Positions 1-20,500 of a DNA stretch of 64,000 nucleotides are shown piece by piece. Positions within the stretch are counted from its first letter, which is position 1. Each line of letters opens with the position of its first letter. Origin of the DNA: Vanilla planifolia. Taxonomy: Eukaryota; Streptophyta; Magnoliopsida; Asparagales; Orchidaceae. The notes beneath the pieces are model-generated. The model did not search any database and was not told the origin of the DNA. It saw only the letters and a list, made by a program, of their open reading frames with translations. The position numbers were made by a program, and so were the translations under genes. The stretch spans positions 8,053,501-8,117,500 of the forward strand of contig CM043878.1 in the NCBI GenBank assembly GCA_023846275.1, given 5' to 3'.

Positions 1-809
1 AAAATGATCTAAACATATGCAGCAAAGGATAAAAAAACTACACAGGTCTTATGCATGACTCCCAAAAAGCCAAAAATGGTAATAATAACTAAGAAAAAAA
101 ATCATACACAAATATGAAATCAAACCCTTTATGTAGCCTATCTCTTGGATTAGTCTGCCATTGAATTGAACACTATCTTTTTAATGTCTTGAACATGAGC
201 AGTTATGTGATAAGCAAACGTTGAGAGGAATTTTTTTTTGTCAAAAAACTTGTAAAAGAATTGAGTTGCAATATGTCCAACTTCATATGATGACAACCAA
301 GTGGAGCTTATGTTTTTGTTGTTGTTTGTCTTTCTCCAGGGCTCGAGTGATTGAAACAAAAAATTCTCTCCAGTGGAATCTCGCTGCTATTCCTTGCGGT
401 TTGTGTACATTGCAATTTGTACATTCTTATTTTGAACATCATATTTATGATTAATGGAAATGATCAGATGAATCTTCTATGGTATACTTTGTTGTTCTTC
501 AATGAAGAGTATTTTCTTCACCTTGTTCTTACACCAAATCAGCAAAATGGAAATTACAACACTGGAAGGCCTGTGAGTTTTTTTTTATATTGTTTTCTTT
601 TCTCCATTACTACATACTGCATTGCTCAACTAAAATCAACTTTAAGGGTTACCAAATGTAAGCATTCATAATTCAGAGATCTTTGTCATATTCCTACGTA
701 TCATGAAATGAAAACAAGATCTACTTTTACCTCATCAGAAGAGATGTTCTAATTGAACTCAATGGATCTATCAAATGAAAGGCTGCAGAAAAGGTTAGCA
801 TTTAATCAT
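1..809. other. 3' flank of UBC27, nothing else recognised
   Basis: This region should contain the UBC27 3' UTR next to the stop at 810. Beyond that I see only AT-rich sequence with small chance reading frames that lack family similarity. Confidence 0.5.
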
Positions 810-8608
<7,799 letters not shown>

Positions 8609-8711
8609 CCCCTCTCTCTCTCTCTACTGTGCGTGGGTGCGGGCGGAGAAATCGAGGGAAAGAGACGGCAGAGTTGAGCAAAAAATGGTTTGGTGGCCAA
8701 GGAGGACGTAG
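8609..8711 (-). promoter_or_regulatory. Probable UBC27 5' leader with CT/GA tract
   Basis: Immediately upstream of the UBC27 ATG is a GC-richer leader with a (CT)n tract on the plus strand at about 8612-8625, which is GA-rich on the coding strand. Such tracts are common near plant transcription start sites. No TATA element could be assigned confidently, and the sequence beyond about 8712 turns sharply AT-rich. Confidence 0.4.
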
Positions 8712-9562
8712 GTGGCTATGTCTAACGATCCTATTTATTAATTGATTTAAAAAATATTTATTTGGTTTTTTAAAAAAACTAAAAAAATATTAAAACACGG
8801 TAAAAAAAATTCGTTTATTAAAATCAATTTTTAAAAATAACTCTAAAAACCTTTTCACTTTGTATGAAAGTGACTCTTAACCTAATATTCCACCCAACCT
8901 AATATTAATGTCTATTGCTGATATATGGAACTTTGTTATTGGTTTTTTTATACCATTAGTAATTGACTAAGTTAATGAAGATGTGTAGTTAAAAAATAAT
9001 ATCAAAAGTAAAAGAGATGTATAAAAATAACATTATTATTAAATTTTTTTAAAATATATAATAAAAATATAATCTTCGTAAATATTGAATAATAGTTCAG
9101 TTTTAAATATTGAAACTATTAAAAATGCAAAATCCTTCTTTATTTAAATGGACTAATGTTGTCCTTAAACCTAACTTAAAATCATTTGACACTGGAATAA
9201 CATTTTAACTCGAATCAAATCATTGAACTTGAATTAAAATCAAATCAAACCGTTCATATCTAATGCTTCTATTGTATTAAGATCAAATTAAACATTCTTA
9301 AAATAATCTCAAGCTAAGATTGGATCAACTCAAGGTTGATTTAAGGAGCTATTTGATGGCAAGATCAAGGCATAACAAAAACATAGAAATTGATACGAGG
9401 AATAGAAGTTAAAAATGCACACAAATAGATTCCATTTTAAATGGTTGTCTTCTTGAAAAGTACATTTGTTCAAAACAAAGGTTTGAGGGCAAACAAAAAC
9501 TTTCTCAACCTAATGTCCTTCGTATTTCCATGGCTTTCTTGTACAAGGAAGGCAGTGTCTGA
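8712..9562. other. AT-rich spacer between the two genes
   Basis: This stretch separates the 5' end of UBC27 from the 3' end of the PES-like gene and must hold the UBC27 promoter. It is AT-rich with short homopolymer runs. I see no exon, transposon coding remnant or clear repeat in it. Confidence 0.5.
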
Positions 9563-9568
9563 TTTATT
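9563..9568 (-). terminator. Candidate polyadenylation signal of the PES-like gene
   Basis: The coding strand reads AATAAA here, about 140 nt after the TGA stop of the PES-like gene. The spacing suits a plant 3' UTR, but the motif is frequent by chance in AT-rich DNA. Confidence 0.3.
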
Positions 9569-9705
9569 GAAAGGGAAGGTTTACATAAATAATAATAACT
9601 AATGATAATTCTCATAAAAAAATCGATAAGTAAGATAACAAAGTGCATGCCAGAATGCCATAAACACCATTGATATCTAAAAATTACCTTGCAATGTACT
9701 CAGAA

Positions 9706-9896
9706 TCATAGTTCAAAGGTGGGAACTTCTCCTGTAAAGCCTTGTTGGACCTGGTAAAGTAGTCTTGGCATTATGTTCCTGTACGGGTCTTGCTCTCTCT
9801 TCTCCTTCAGATAAGCAATGCAGCTTTCTACTTCAGATTTGACATGCAAATACATCTCCTGAGCTTTCTTACGGTCTTGGCATAGCTCTTCATTCC
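9706..9896 (-). CDS. PES: PES-like last exon H with stop
   Basis: The exon begins after an AAG acceptor and reads [20 protein letters not shown], then [20 protein letters not shown] and [22 protein letters not shown], followed by TGA at 9708-9706. The EVE-x-C-x-AYL and REQDPYR elements and the PTFEL terminus match the family's C terminus. Its phase fits exon G. Confidence 0.92.
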
Positions 9897-12800
9897 CTTC
9901 ATAATGCATGCAAATGATTTCCCATTTATTACAAGTGTTTTCCTGAACATTACATGCCAATATACTAACGAAAAAAAGGAGCATAACAAATAAGCAATAG
10001 ATATGTTGTTTCAAGCAATGATCGTAGATTACATTTGAGGCTTAGGTGTTGGCTATCGAGCTAGATCCTGAGCTTAAATGAAGTGGTCTGAAAAAGGTTA
10101 CCATACGAATCGATTGTAAAGATGTGATTCAGGTTTCTAAAACAAGAGATGTAAGTAAGATTAATTTCAAGAGTCTTCAAAGGGACCGTACTGTTCTTTT
10201 GATTCACGATCTTTCTATGGTCCATTTAATTATGTTTGAAAAATATTGAAAATCTAGGTGTCAATTTCCATTATGTCCTAAAAAACTTTCATGTTATCGG
10301 AGCAAAATTACTAGAGCCATAAGATACAATCTAAGCATTGTCATTATTTTTTCAAGGTTGAAATAAAATTATGTTTTTCATAAATTTTTGGAAAATTTGT
10401 AGATTATCCATATATAATAGAAACACCAAAAAAGTCTAATTATTAGATATATTGATAGTTATTAGTCTAAAAGATTTTTGGATTTACCCAAAATAAATTG
10501 TATTCTTGGATTAATAAATGTGATGGAGGTAAATAAATGTTCCTATTAATTGCATTTATTTATATAAAAAGATAAATAAATGCAGTTGATTGAAAGTACT
10601 TATTCAAATTAAAAAGGTAATTTGATATTTAATTACACTAAATATAATAATTTCTACCCAGAGATAGATTTTTTTATGCTTCAATAATTTGTATTTGTAA
10701 TTGAAACAGTGCTTGTTTATTAATAAACATTCAATATTTAATTTGCAACAATTTCTTATCATTCACATGTTGCTTCTATTACTATATTAGTGGGTTGAAT
10801 TTCCTAAATGACATAAGACAATTTCCACTAAATAGATATAGATCTTGACCTGACAATATTAGTAGAAAAGCCCATTGACATTATTGGATATCATTTATAA
10901 GTTTTACATATTCTTTATATGCCTTCAGAATCCATAAATTTAGTTTTTATTACAATATTAGATTTAACAGGTTTTAATGCTCTTTTTGGGTTTGAATGCC
11001 TTGATCTATTTAAGAACTTTGTCATGATTGGATTCTCAGAATGTAAATGGTTTGTATAAATTGAAACTTGATTTTGAATTTTTTGGAATTATTTAAATGT
11101 GCATGGTATTTGATTCAAGCATTTGCTTAGTCATCAATATCTATTGTTCTTCAAACATAAACTTCATGATCATACATACAATGATAGATTTGAAAATTTA
11201 GCAAAAAATGAAATTTTATAAAACGTTGGTTTTTGGAGATTTTGCAATGTGTGGATCACATTATGTGTAAGCAAAGCAGACAAAATAGCCACAAGAAGTA
11301 TCCAGTTAACAGAATTTACACAATAGTAACTGTAAGGCATCCAATCCTTAATAGTGAAAAGTGTTTATTCACCTCTATTGATAATTCTTTATGTTAAAGT
11401 TTTGCCTAACCATTGCATCAATATCTAAATTTACAGAAATGTTAAAATAATCAAGTCACATGAAGCCGATGAGTATTATAACAACTATAATAAAATAGGT
11501 AATGTAAGACTATTTGCCAAGTCCTCAATAGGTGAGGCATTAGTGCTTAATAAACTATGCTTGGGTTACCTAAATAAAATCTTGTAGAATGGTGAAATAC
11601 AATATTAATGGGCATTGTAAGGATTATAATAGTGAACACTATTTGATATAAATCATTGTGGATGCATGCATTAAAACACTGTTGCATATTGGTTGAAATA
11701 AAGTTTCTAGTTATGTAGAAGTATTAGATACTAGATACCAAGCAATTAAAAAACAAAGGAACCACTTAAGAATGGAGTTCTAAAACCAAATTGTTCACTA
11801 TTCGGATCACCAGTGGTCATGTTGCCAAAACAGACAAAAGAGAATTTTAGTTGACTATGAAGAACTCAACTGAATCACCACAAAAAACAATTATCTTTTG
11901 CTCAGAATTGGTGATTTTCTTGATTAGCTATGACATTCTCTACCTTTAAAAAGCTCAACTTAAAGCTCCAATGACATAAAGTTCAAATCCAAGAATAGAA
12001 TGCGTAAAACTACATTCAAAACTGACAACAATTACATAAATGGCTAGTGATGCTACTAAGGTTTTGCGATACTTATGTGCTCATGAACAACATAATAAGG
12101 TCGTATGTCAACCATTTTCTATTAGGGTTACATTCAAAGTTTGAATAAACATATAGAGCATGTGAATAAAGTGCTCATCCTTCACCAAGAATTCAGCAAG
12201 AATCAACTACGATCAAAGACAAAAAGCATCGATCTTAGCAAAGTCGATTTTATGCATATTCATGACATTATTTCTCTTTTTATTTTTGCATATTAGTTCT
12301 TGTTTAATTTGGCTTAAGCTCAAGTAAAGTTTGATGCAACCTTATTACATAACATAGAAAGTAGAATAAGTTGACATAGAAAGGTCGAACCATCAAACAA
12401 ATAACGACTACTAAGAAATTTTTGGGTGAAGCAAACAAGGATGAATTATTCAGTATCATAATGGAGGAAAAGATTCTGGTCTATATCTGAAGGTTATACC
12501 TACAAAATGTTTAATAGTTTTCTAGTATAAAATTTCTTTTGAAGGATAATGAGATAATAAAAAAAAGAAAATACTTCAATATAATAATATTGTGTCATAA
12601 AAAACATGACCTTGAAATTCGACTAGTCGAACAATAGAACAATGTCATAAAATAAATGTCATGAATCAATAAATGCACTTTTTGAATACAAGGAAATCAA
12701 TCCTGAATTGTTATAATTTGACTTATTTTGCATACCTCTTGTTGGAATTGGCTTTCCGAACAAGTAATAAAACCTCCCAGGAATTTTAGGTAATAACCCA

Positions 12801-14501
12801 GGAAGATGAAGTTCTTGGTTTCCCACCTCTTCAACAACATTGGCCCTATACACGGTCGCCATATAAACTAATATGAAAATTAACAAAAGACATCTAGAAA
12901 ATAAATACAAATATGTAAAATTAGATAACGAAACAAAAGAATCAATTGTGTAAAAGCTTTTCTTCAACTTTGCTCGGCTGCAACTTGCAGATAATGGTTT
13001 ACAAATAAAACACTCATTTGAAACATTCAATATTTTACATGCATTCTATCAATCACTTTGTATATATTGTAGAAATTAATATTTTTTTATCACATCATTA
13101 GCAACGGGGGCTGTGATCAATCTGATATAATGCATCTATCTTTTTATGTAGACAACCACACAGATGTCAAAGAAAACTTGCGGTTAATGATCATATTACA
13201 AAACCGACTGAAAAATGTAAAACTTAAATGCATATAATCTATGTGCACTTTGCCTACGCCATAAGTTTTTGCACAAAAAAAACAGGCTTAAGGACTGACT
13301 TTATTTGCAAAGTAGTGTTCGCTTAAAACACAACAGCACTACAAAATTATCCGATATATCCTCGGCCTTTGGCCTAATCCTACATATATTTGTGTCAGCT
13401 TTTGAATCATGAATCATTTAGTCGTTGCATCCTATTATTGTTTAAATAACACAAAGGTCATTTCTAGTGATGGCTTATCACACTATTTTGACCTAATTGA
13501 AAAATTTTACAATTCTAATTTCCTTACTGGATCATCAAATGTTATTTACTTCACATGTCTGAAACATCTTCAAGGTACACTATTTGTTCAATTATACTGC
13601 ATGAAAACATTTTGTATCATATGGCATGGTTCAGCCCCAACTATCCATCAATTTGTTCGTGCATCTACCAATTTGTGTACATGTCGACACCACCAAAATT
13701 GCTTTTCCAACATATTAATTTCAAAAACTTTCCCTGTGCCTCTAGAACAGTCATATCATATTGTCCACTCCCGGGCCTTCTTGTATATTTAACCTATCTT
13801 AAACTTCTCAACCCTACTTGGTCAAAATGGTCTTCAGTTGCATACAAGTAACACAATGAACTATGCTGCAATTTGATAAGAATTACATGAACCTTGAAAT
13901 GCTATATTTTAGAATATTGTTGACTATTAAAGATACAATTTTTGACCACCTTGATGCTAGCCATCCATTCTACCTGCTATAATAAGATTGTTGACTAGTG
14001 TTAACCTCATATCCCATCAATAGAAACGGTAGACGGGTTTTTTGAGATTCATCAAGTTTTGTTGATACCAATTTCTTCGAGATTTAGTGACATTTCTCAA
14101 TTGACTTGTAAGCCAACCACCCTCTAATTGGCCACTACGCATTTCTTGAAGACCTTGGGTGTTCTCCAATAGTTCTCTAAGACTATTCTCAAGCTACTCT
14201 AGGCCTTGTTCAAGTAATATGGTAGATCCAGACAATGCCTTTTGAGGCATTACTAAGGCCTCTTCTAAATCCTCAAGAAACTCTAGATGGTTTAATAAAC
14301 TATTAAATGGCTCAAAAAACAAGTACAAAACTCCAAAAACTTTGGCCATCATAACTATTTATAACTAATTGTCGCTAATTATTTATGAATATCATTTTAG
14401 AACTTCCTAGATTCATATACTTTTATTACTATGGCTAACCTTTTTTAAAAGAGAGAAGCTTTGACTCATGGCCTTTTTGTCCTATCCTCGCATCGCTCCA
14501 T

Positions 14502-14535
<34 letters not shown>

Positions 14536-17500
14536 CCCCCCCTCTTAGGTGTATTTTCTTAGACATGTGTACACCCTTGTCTCCTTCCCCAAAACTCCAA
14601 CAATTATGGCATTGTCTTAGAAACCATAGTAGATGCCCTTCTTCCTTCACAATAAAGTGTCATAGTGCGACTTTGCTTGCCACACAACTATTGTTGGTTG
14701 CTGGCATCTTGGAGCCACTACTCCTAACACCATCCTCTTCGTTGGGGCTCTTTAAAACTTGAACGCTAACATGGTGGCATTCTGATAGATGATGACCTAA
14801 TTCATGGCCGTCATTCTCACTCATGCCTTGTCGACTAACTTCTCTAGGAAGCACTACCGACCAATGTTCTAGCCGCTTGTAGGACCCCATGTCAGGGAGT
14901 CAAATCTCGAGGGAGTTGCACCATCTTGTTGGGCCCAAAAACTACTTAATCTTCCAAAATCTCAATCACAAGTATGGTTAAGACATTTGTTCATCAGTCT
15001 CTCCTAAGTCCTGCTCCAACTCGAGCAATGTCCCAATTTAATAAAGAGATTGAAAGACGATAGTATTATTGAGATAAAAAAAGAAATCGAGTAACACCCA
15101 CACTGCACATATCCTAGATGGAGAGATGCCTCCAAAGTACAAGACCCTTAACGTTCAATTTTATCAAGGAAAGGCTGATATAAAGCTTTGGATATGGATT
15201 TCGTCACGACTCTGACGATTCAACTAACCTCCAATGTAGTGTAGCATATTGTTGTTCCTCGGATTTCTAAAGGATGTAACACGAGAGTAGTTTTGGCATC
15301 TTCGAGTGCACCATAATCTACTCAATTGATTTTCAACAAACTTCTCTATTGGCCTTTGCCATCTCTTAGAAGGCCAAGAAGGGGGGCACCAACTTTCTCT
15401 CTCCATCATTTAAGGGGAAGATGAGCCCCTTTAAGCCCATCTTCAAAGGTCCATCAAAGGAGTCCATGAATATGCAGATGTTGTGGAAAACATAATGATG
15501 GCCATGCTCATTCAAGGTTTATCACCTTGGAGGCTAAGAAAGTGCCTCTCAAAATATCTCAACAAATCCATGGAGAGACTCCTTGATTAAGCAGACCATG
15601 GAGAGAAGGAAAAATACACAAAAATTGAAGACCTAAAGCACAAGTTTTCCCTCAAAGATTTGGGGCTAGAAATTTTGAGCCAAGAGTAGAAAAGAGATCC
15701 TGATATTTCAAGTCTCAAAAAATAAATTTCTGAAAGGCCATATTAAATGCCTCAACTAGTGAATATCTTCACTCTCCTCAAGCATCCTAGGGTTGGGATC
15801 TTCATGACCGTAATAAGGTATTATTTAGCACTAAAATTAATGAAAGAGTTCTTACTTCAAAGAGGGATCTTGGCAAGCGCTACTAGTATTAAGAGGAACG
15901 TGGGCATGATACCAAGCAATGTAGGCAACTCAAGTGTCATTATTGAAAACTTGCTGAAGGAAGACTAGCTTTAAGAATATAGAAGGAAAAAACTCCGACA
16001 ATAGAAATCTGAGCTTACTACGATTTCTGAGGCCATTCCATCCACCTCAACAAACCTGCTTTGTCTTCATTAAATGCAAAATGCTATCATTTACATAATT
16101 GCAAGTGTCAACTCTTTTACTATCATAATTGCTTTGTCATCAATAAATGTTTTGTCTCTCTTGCACTCACCCTTGGTGCAAATGAATAAGCCATTACGCA
16201 AATGATGGACTTCATTATGGTCAAGGCTCTATCAACATAAAATGCATTTTTTCAAGAGCACCTTAAGCCAGATCCAATAGATCACCTCGAAGGTCAACCT
16301 TGCTCTAGAGTTCTAAACTGTAGCAAGGATTGCAACAATCAAATTGGATCTATTGCAATAGTGGAAATGTACCTCACTATATTAGTGAGACCAAAGAAAA
16401 GGAAAAGATGAGAGAGAGGGAGAGGGTTGAGAAGTTGTACTCCAACTCTACTTTGAGTTGCAATGCGAGCAACTGGATGAAGCAAAACATTTTCTATAAT
16501 AATTTCTAATGATTTGAACCAGTTAAAAGGAACTTGTTCTCATGGTTCTAATTGAAGATTTTGACATGTTTGCTTGGTCCAATATGTTTGATCTCAATCA
16601 AGGAACTATTGATCATCGATTGAATTCTAATTATGGAGCCACCTCAATTTGATTGTGCAAAAGGACGTTCAATCTTGATTGAGCATTAGTGGACTACATT
16701 TAATCGCCACATGCATTAAACATAAGCTTATCTATCTTTGCATAAGTCAAACAGTTGGTTGGATAACTATGAAAACTTATTACTGAGTAAGAATAATCTT
16801 AAGTTTAATAATTAACTAAATATGCATTGAAATCGGGTTTACACAAGCTAAATCTGCTTATATATACCATACAACGCGATGTACCTCATTATATTTGTAT
16901 GCCCACTCATGCATAATTTGTCATAAGTTTATACATATATATATAATAAATTTGCACATCAACAACAACAATGTTCTCATTGAAATGGTACGATACCTTG
17001 TTCATACTATATTGGCCTAGTCATACCATTCTACAACAACTGTGTACGATTCCCAAGTTTGTTCAATTAGCCCTGCAGTTTCATGCATCGTATAGTATGA
17101 AGTGTTATCTTGTACTTATACAATCCATTCCTTCATAGAACAAATAGAAGTGCTCATATGTCCTATAACTTGATAACATCATCATACAGATATAATAAAT
17201 ATATTAATTAAATTTGAGAATTGAGCTCAGGTTAGTAAAGATCTAACTGACATCACACACAAACAAATCTCTTTTTGTACTTGCACATTCCTATCACCAA
17301 CTAGAAAACTTAAGTTAATACAACATCTAAAATAGATTGCACAGTTACGTTTTTACTGAGCATATTATTATGATAAATATATAACAGACCTATTGAATCT
17401 TCAAATATATACAATGTCATCATCATACATGCATGAAGTACCTTAATCTATTTAGTTAACACTGGATAAACCTCTTCACATCACTACGAATTCGCTTCGT

Positions 17501-20500
17501 ATCGAAAATTTCCGAGAACATTGGAAAAATTATCATTACATATACGATTTAGTTATCATATTTGTACAATCCATTCACTAAGTAGAAATACTAATAGTAC
17601 AGCTGTATCGATTGTCTTGTACAATGTGATAACAATTGGGAATAATGTGTGCCAAGTGGTTGTCGTAGAATACAATGTGGTTTATCGTACTCATATGATG
17701 TACATTAAACAAATCAACAAATCACTAAGCACATCATCAAGGCAATCAGTTCTTATCTATCACCTCAACATGATCCAATGGTCATAATACGTCATAGAAA
17801 CCTATAATAAGTAGTTCAATAGTGGGAATGTTATTCTAGTTGTTTGAACTTGTTTAATTAGACATAACCTATTGAATAGTATAAATAGAAAGGTGAATGA
17901 GTAAAAAAAGGATGATAGTTTTACTTGAGAAAATCAATTGAGAGAGAGAAATTCATAAGCTATTGCCAAGCGTAACATTAAAGTGTTCATTTTCCTACTA
18001 CTACAATAAAAAATTTCATTTGTTTATTTCTTCACAAATTGCATCAAAGTTGTTCTTCTTGATTGTAAGCTTAAGTTGCTCAACTGCTACAATAAGTATA
18101 TAACTGTCTTGTTTTCTTTTTATAAGGTGTACCCCTATCAGTTTTGTCAAAGAAGAGTAGTTTTATAAGATTTATCTCTACTTGTTATGACAAAAGAGTA
18201 ATTTGTTAGTGGAAGCCTGGTTGGTTAGGTTTTTTTAGGGTGAATGTAAGTACGGATTTAGTCAAACCATGTAAAAATCTTGTATAATCTTTTATTTATT
18301 TTCTTCATTTGTTTTACTTGTTTTGATTATTTCATTACTTGACAATCTTCACCTTAGCCTCAAAGTGTAATTAAAAAAAAAACTAATTACTTCCTAAAAC
18401 TTGTTTTAAGATCAATTAAGATTAAGAAAAAATTTCAAGTACCAAATAGTCAAACAATCAACTTACATTGAGCTTGTTGGTTCACAATTCAACCCACCCA
18501 CCCCCTCTTGTGTATGTTATTCACTTATATTTTCTAGAGGTATGACCTCATAATGAGATGCAGCTCATCTCAAATGCAACCTTGATTTCTTGGCAAATGA
18601 AGCATTTCAAAGGCAAAGATGATATTAAGAGTACGCACTGTGTAGCAAAACATAGAACAGGACAAGAAAAATTCAAGCAGAAGCCTTTAGCTGCTTGAGT
18701 ACTATGAAGGAAGCCACAAAAAGACATGCTAAAGCACATATGAACAAGAAAAAGTAACACAAACTATAGTTCAGTGTTCCCTTTCAGGTCAATACTCTAT
18801 GAGGAATTCCTACTCTGATGCACTTCCAATCCATGAGACTAGATACTGAATAACAGAGAGAATGAACTTAATCATACGTGCTATGTCAGAATTTTTGAGT
18901 AGCTACCTCAATCTGACAGCCTTCTGATTTATCCTTCTGTCTAAAAGTTCATAGAAGGGAATTTTGACAAGATCATTATAATCGAGCAGCATCTGAAAAA
19001 AACAGAACTGTGATTTCAGTACCAGATCAAACAAAAAACAGCCAAGGATAATTTAACATCAAATAGCTCAATTGTCAAATCATGTAAAAAAAAAACACGC
19101 TATCTCTGTACAACGCAAAACATGAAAACAATGTAAAGAAACATTAATTTGCACTCATTGAAGAATGCAAAGTTTTTCCAAAGGCCATGAAAAAAACAAA
19201 GTTTATTTTCTTCTGAACTTGCTATCACTTAATCCTATACAAAATTCGTCAGGACCACTTCTGATTATTATTAGTTATTCTATCTTTACTGTAATGATAA
19301 ACAGGTCAAACAGGAATGTAGTCGGGCATGGGTTAATTAGGCTAAGTTAAGCTAAGCTATAACCTAGTTAAAAAGTCGAACAGGAAATGTGGGAAAATTA
19401 GATATTCAGTTTAGCTGCTCAATCTTGAATCCTTAACCCTGTGACTCTCATAGCAACAACCAATGGTCATTGATGTGCGAATGGGCTACCAAAAATAGTT
19501 TTCTAGTTCCATTTTTTCCTTTTTTCCACTGTTATTTCAAAAATGTCCTTTCTGAGCAATGATGCCCTGATCATGTTTTAGCTGAGATTGCCTCAAATCA
19601 TTTTTCCAATTTAATAGTGTTTCTGTAATGATGTCCTTTGTAATGATGTGCTGATTGGATGACAATCATAATTTGAAACATCAGACAACTGAGTAGAGAT
19701 TGGATACCAGCCATGATTTGCCACATCCTAAATTAGGATTGTGAATCTAACAATGAATGCTATTTGTAGCTCAAATTTGGTCATTAAGAGAGGTGTGAAC
19801 TCTATCTCTCCATGAAATGTTTTAAGCCAACATAACTTATTTATTTACAGAAAAGAAACAAGTGTTAACAAAAACTAAAATGGTTAGCTGCTGAAAAAAT
19901 GTTAAGGTCATAATCGTAACCCAGATAGACTTAAGATTATGCTAACCCCAAGTGACTTAATATAGCTCTAATCTAAACATTTAGAACAGAATTTCAGCTT
20001 GTTTCAGGCCAATCTATGCCTAACTCAAAATTGGTATGATTGCCAACTCCAAATTGGCACTCAACTCAATCAAAGACATTTTGAGCCAGCACAGCATGAG
20101 AACGTTTGACTTGTTAATTGAGAGATCTCCAGATCCTTTTTTAGTTTCAATGTTTTCATAAGCACAGAATTTAAATTATATTTGCAAATATAGTGTTTAA
20201 TTTGTATAGAATTTTATTACATGAAAAACACAAAATAATTATGACACAATTATTTTTGTTTTTAATGAATGACTGTGTATGTCTATATATAATGATCCCA
20301 TTTCAATTTGTCCACCACATTCGATCATGGTTCAAAATCAATTTGCGATATGGTTTGAGCTAATGTTTTAACTAGTGACTTGGCTTGATCACTATGGTTT
20401 AAGTGCGATTTGAGCTAAAATCTGATCTATACTTTGAGTGATCATTGATCTCTAACTGCTAGTTTAGGGAATTGAGTGAAGGCTCTTCAAATAGGAAAAT

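Noticed and set aside
13409..13792. 127-codon plus-strand open frame.
   Set aside because: No family resemblance, AT-rich composition and an overlapping 98-codon frame in another phase. Likely chance or a decayed element, so described only within the intron entry.
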